52,246 nucleotides of DNA from Zhenhengia yiwuensis (GTDB lineage Bacteria > Bacillota > Clostridia > Lachnospirales > Cellulosilyticaceae): positions 1-52,246 of the forward strand of contig NZ_JACRSY010000024.1 of assembly GCF_014384995.1 (NCBI RefSeq), read 5' to 3'. The position numbers and the translations under genes are program-made. Shown here piece by piece: positions 50,013 to 52,246 of the stretch (positions are counted from its first letter, which is position 1; each line of letters opens with the position of its first letter). The notes beneath the pieces are model-generated. The model saw only the letters and a program-made list of their open reading frames with translations. It did not search any database and was not told the origin of the DNA.

Positions 50013-50704
50013 CTAAATACCTCCCTAAATAATGCATCTATAGATTGACCTTTTTCCTGTCTAATGTCATCTACGTTACCTTGTAACCTAACTTCTCCAT
50101 AGCCTAGGAAAATAATATCATCACAAATATTTTCTACTTCTTGAATGAGATGGGTTGCTATAATGACAGAGCTCTCTTCAGAATAATTTTTAATAATCGT
50201 ATTTAAAATATAATCCCTAGCTGCTGGGTCTACCCCTCCTATTGGCTCATCTAAAACATAGAGCTTGGCTTTTCTAGACATAACTAAGATGAGCTGAACC
50301 TTCTCTTTTGTTCCTTTAGAGAGGGTTTTAAGTTTGCTGTCTTCATCTATTTTAAGTGTAGCAAGCATCTGTCGTGCTTTCTCTATATCAAAGTCTTCAT
50401 AAAAGTCACTAAAAAATCCTAGTAAGTCTTTTACCTTCATCCACTCATTGAGATAAGTTCTTTCTGGTAAGTAGGAAATCATCTTTTTAGTTTCTATGCC
50501 TAATGCTTGACCAGCTACTAATATCTGTCCATCTGTTGGCTGAAGCAGTCCATTAATGAGTTTAATCAGTGTACTTTTTCCGCTTCCATTAGGCCCTAAT
50601 AAGCCAACTACTTTACCTGGTTCTATCTTTAAGCTTACATCTTTAAGTGCTTCTTTCTTACCATATGTTTTACTTACATGAGTAATTTCTAATATAGGTT
50701 CCAT
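50006..50704 (-). CDS. ABC transporter ATP-binding protein
   Basis: A 232-residue ATPase with Walker A GPNGSGKST near 36, a signature region SKGTKEKVQL (LSGGQ replaced by LSKGT, common in this subfamily) and Walker B LYVLDEP. It drives the ABC-2 permease encoded next. It overlaps the permease gene by 7 bp and shares one base with the regulator gene, so all three are translated together. Confidence 0.92.
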   Translation of the reverse strand: MEPILEITHVSKTYGKKEALKDVSLKIEPGKVVGLLGPNGSGKSTLIKLINGLLQPTDGQILVAGQALGIETKKMISYLPERTYLNEWMKVKDLLGFFSDFYEDFDIEKARQMLATLKIDEDSKLKTLSKGTKEKVQLILVMSRKAKLYVLDEPIGGVDPAARDYILNTIIKNYSEESSVIIATHLIQEVENICDDIIFLGYGEVRLQGNVDDIRQEKGQSIDALFREVFRC

Positions 50705-51072
50705 TATTTTATTCCCCCTAAATAATGTTGTATCAGTGTTATGACTTCATCTTGCGCATAACCTAGCTGCATTAATGATTCTATAAATGTCTTTACCTTT
50801 TCCTCTGCAAATTCATCTCTCATTTTGGTTAATAACTCCTTATCCTCTGTTACAAATCTTCCACTTGTTCTTTGACTATATACTAATGCTTCACGTTCTA
50901 GCTCTGCTAATGCTCTTTGCATTGTATTAGGATTCACACCCGCTTCTTCTGCCATATCTCTTACAGATTTTAACTTACTTCCACTTGCTAACTCACCTGT
51001 TACAATCATTAGTTTGATACGTTCTACGAGCTGCATATAAATTGGCCTTGTTGTATCAAATTTCCATGACAT
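50704..51072 (-). CDS. GntR-family regulator, YtrA type
   Basis: A 122-residue short GntR regulator: winged helix (about 1-70) with SWKFDTTRPIYMQLVERIKL and VRDMAEEAGVNPNTMQRALAE, plus a short helical tail for dimerisation. YtrA-type members repress their own ABC operon until an envelope-active compound appears. The stop codon shares a base with the ATPase start. A perfect palindrome overlaps the promoter. Confidence 0.9.
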   Translation of the reverse strand: MSWKFDTTRPIYMQLVERIKLMIVTGELASGSKLKSVRDMAEEAGVNPNTMQRALAELEREALVYSQRTSGRFVTEDKELLTKMRDEFAEEKVKTFIESLMQLGYAQDEVITLIQHYLGGIK

Positions 51073-51084
51073 TGTACCACCTCT

Positions 51085-51137
51085 TTATTGTATTAATCAC
51101 TTAATACAATAATACTTATACATTATAAATTTGTCAA
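51085..51137 (-). promoter_or_regulatory. Promoter and YtrA-like operator of the GntR-ABC operon
   Basis: On the minus strand TTGACA (51132-51137), a 17-bp spacer and TATTAT (51109-51114). A 28-bp palindrome with perfect 12-bp arms (51085-51096 and 51101-51112, inner motif GTATTAA/TTAATAC) covers the -10 box and start. This is a textbook autorepressor site for the GntR protein. Confidence 0.88.
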
Positions 51138-51223
51138 CATGTTTTTCAGAAAATTAATTACCATTTTTCACTTATCCTGTAGGTTTATCATAGTGTATTA
51201 TAAGACTAAATTTGAGGTGAAAT

Positions 51224-52078
51224 ATGAGAAGAAATTTAAGAAGAAATAATAGACAAACATCAGAGTCTTATAAATATACTTTGGCCAATACCAATCTCTA
51301 TCAAACAAAATCCACTTCATCTACAATACTTACCGCAATTCCTTCAGGTGCAAAAGTCCAGATTATTGATGGCGAAGAAGATTGGTATACCGTTATGTAT
51401 AACAATCTAACAGGCTATGTCCCTGCCTCTTCCTTATCAACAACTAAATATACTTGGCTAGATTTACTCTTAAGATCTTATCCTTCCGCTGAATCCAATC
51501 CAGTTGCCATGGTTCCTGAAAAATCTGAAGTACAAGTTTTATCCGTAACGGGTGAATGGAGTCATGTTGTTTATAATGATCAACAAGGCTACATCTTTAG
51601 CTATTTCTTAACGGATGATGGGAATTCCCCAGCTCACTACGATTTCACATATTTTTATACTGATATGACTAGGTTCGTGAATGATAATCAAATCCCAAGT
51701 CCTACTGTAAACTTAATTACAACGGACTTAGAAAATAAACTCACTTATGTCTTTGAAAAAGGGGCTAATGGTCTACGGGTTTTACTCTATAAATGGGACT
51801 GCACTGTTGGAAAGCCTAGTACACCCACTATAAAGGGGACTTTTTATGTAAGTGGTAGAAAACCTTACTTTGGTACTGATAATTATAGAGTTAAATATGC
51901 AACCAGAATCAAAGGAGCCTATTATTATCATTCCGTTCTCTTTAATGCTGCTGGAACTGAAATCATAGATGCTAGACTAGGTATGGCTTTAAGCCATGGA
52001 TGTATCCGATTAGCTGTAGAAAATGCCCAATGGATTTACGATAACGTATTAGATGCTAGTGCTATTGTGATTAATTAA
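51224..52078 (+). CDS. L,D-transpeptidase with two SH3-type domains
   Basis: A 284-residue protein: two bacterial SH3-like repeats (about 15-65 with YVPASSL, and 75-125 with YIFSYFL) followed by a YkuD catalytic domain (about 155-284). The active-site motif is SHGCIRL (Cys near 260). The family makes 3-3 cross-links or anchors proteins in peptidoglycan. The N-terminus is basic with no hydrophobic signal, so export is unexplained unless the start is wrong. GAGGTG precedes the ATG. Confidence 0.88.
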   Translation: MRRNLRRNNRQTSESYKYTLANTNLYQTKSTSSTILTAIPSGAKVQIIDGEEDWYTVMYNNLTGYVPASSLSTTKYTWLDLLLRSYPSAESNPVAMVPEKSEVQVLSVTGEWSHVVYNDQQGYIFSYFLTDDGNSPAHYDFTYFYTDMTRFVNDNQIPSPTVNLITTDLENKLTYVFEKGANGLRVLLYKWDCTVGKPSTPTIKGTFYVSGRKPYFGTDNYRVKYATRIKGAYYYHSVLFNAAGTEIIDARLGMALSHGCIRLAVENAQWIYDNVLDASAIVIN

Positions 52079-52127
52079 CCCTAAAACTTAGCTATACTCT
52101 ATAAAAATAAAGGTGTCCTATAACTTA

Positions 52128-52189
52128 TGATATGCTCCCCTTAAGGTAGACAGTTTAAATAATAAAACTGTTATCTTAAGGAGGAGCAT
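52128..52189 (+). mobile_element. Terminus of the right IS3-like element, with RBS-covering hairpin
   Basis: An inverted pair of about 25 bp with a few mismatches (52132-52156 and 52165-52189) forms a hairpin at the element's tip, which starts near TGATATGCTCCCC at 52128. Its 3' arm contains AAGGAGGAG, the ribosome site for the transposase ATG at 52195. Transcripts entering from the L,D-transpeptidase gene would hide that site. The sequence is unlike the left element, so they are different insertion sequences. Confidence 0.65.
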
Positions 52190-52194
52190 TTTTC

Positions 52195-52246
52195 ATGGGA
52201 AGAAAATCAAAAATTTCATATGAAATAAAAATAGATGTTGTTAAAA
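52195..52246 (+). CDS. IS3-like transposase OrfA, N-terminal fragment cut by window edge
   Basis: ATG 52195 begins MGRKSKISYEIKIDVVK before the window ends. Like the left fragment it resembles the start of IS3-type OrfA helix-turn-helix proteins. It follows AAGGAGGAG at 8-base spacing inside the terminal hairpin and points out of the window. Confidence 0.65.
   Translation, partial: MGRKSKISYEIKIDVVK

Noticed and set aside
1..52246. Composite transposon formed by the two edge insertion sequences
   Set aside because: The two IS ends differ in sequence, so they cannot act as one pair, and the 52 kb between contains ordinary chromosomal genes.

Overview
The window is AT-rich DNA from a low-GC Gram-positive, anaerobe-type member of the Clostridia. 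The evidence is strong AGGAGG-type ribosome binding sites, consensus sigma-A promoters, Firmicute families throughout (YtrA-like GntR plus ABC, LplB/LplC/lipoprotein sugar ABC, DUF969/DUF979/Pcp, PrsW, CD3073-type ECF S component) and no Gram-negative export genes. A Lachnospirales/Cellulosilyticum-like origin is a guess from gene content. There are no rRNA or tRNA genes, CRISPR array or prophage. Both edges cut into different IS3-like insertion sequences whose transposases point outward.

Layout. 0.1-5.7 kb: sucrose PTS operon (scrR; scrA, sacA, an RDD membrane protein, scrK) with a sigma-A promoter and a perfect cre-type operator. 5.8-8.3 kb: paired Rrf2 regulators, then divergent peroxide genes yaaA and bcp with a PerR-like box. 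8.4-14.7 kb: D,D-carboxypeptidase, DUF4438 and CPBP proteins, MBL-fold lipoprotein, fused MsrAB and a 41-residue helix-turn-helix-like protein. 14.3-17.0 kb: a probable 5-oxoproline module (GGCT-like protein, pyroglutamyl peptidase, DUF979/DUF969). 17.2-22.3 kb: PrsW with zinc ribbon, a P-loop kinase, a candidate C-rich small RNA, an ATPase-less relative of HerA-type proteins, an M23 peptidase and small proteins. 22.4-30 kb: TetR plus cation/proton antiporter; a histidine kinase / HMA-SafE-cupredoxin fusion / response regulator operon; BI-1 protein; a compact two-domain multicopper oxidase.

30-34 kb: DUF4163/DUF3298 protein, an ECF S component under a preQ1-I riboswitch, a 49-residue protein, a decayed DUF2089 gene, and nhaA with a one-base frameshift at a CCC-A site. 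34.3-40.6 kb: GH29 alpha-fucosidase with a full CUT1-type sugar ABC transporter, and an aldo/keto reductase. 41-52 kb: repeat-bearing secreted CAP protein, DHFR, M42 aminopeptidase, two coupled flavoproteins, FliB-like lysine methylase, an ECF sigma factor with a large C-terminal domain, an esterase, a YtrA-like GntR/ABC operon with a perfect 12-bp-arm operator, and an SH3 plus L,D-transpeptidase protein.

The most promising lead for new biology is the preQ1-controlled CD3073-type S component. Next come the C-rich small RNA, the interleaved copper-type two-component operon, the truncated HerA-like protein and the nhaA frameshift. Family names come from reading the sequences against remembered families; no database search was run.
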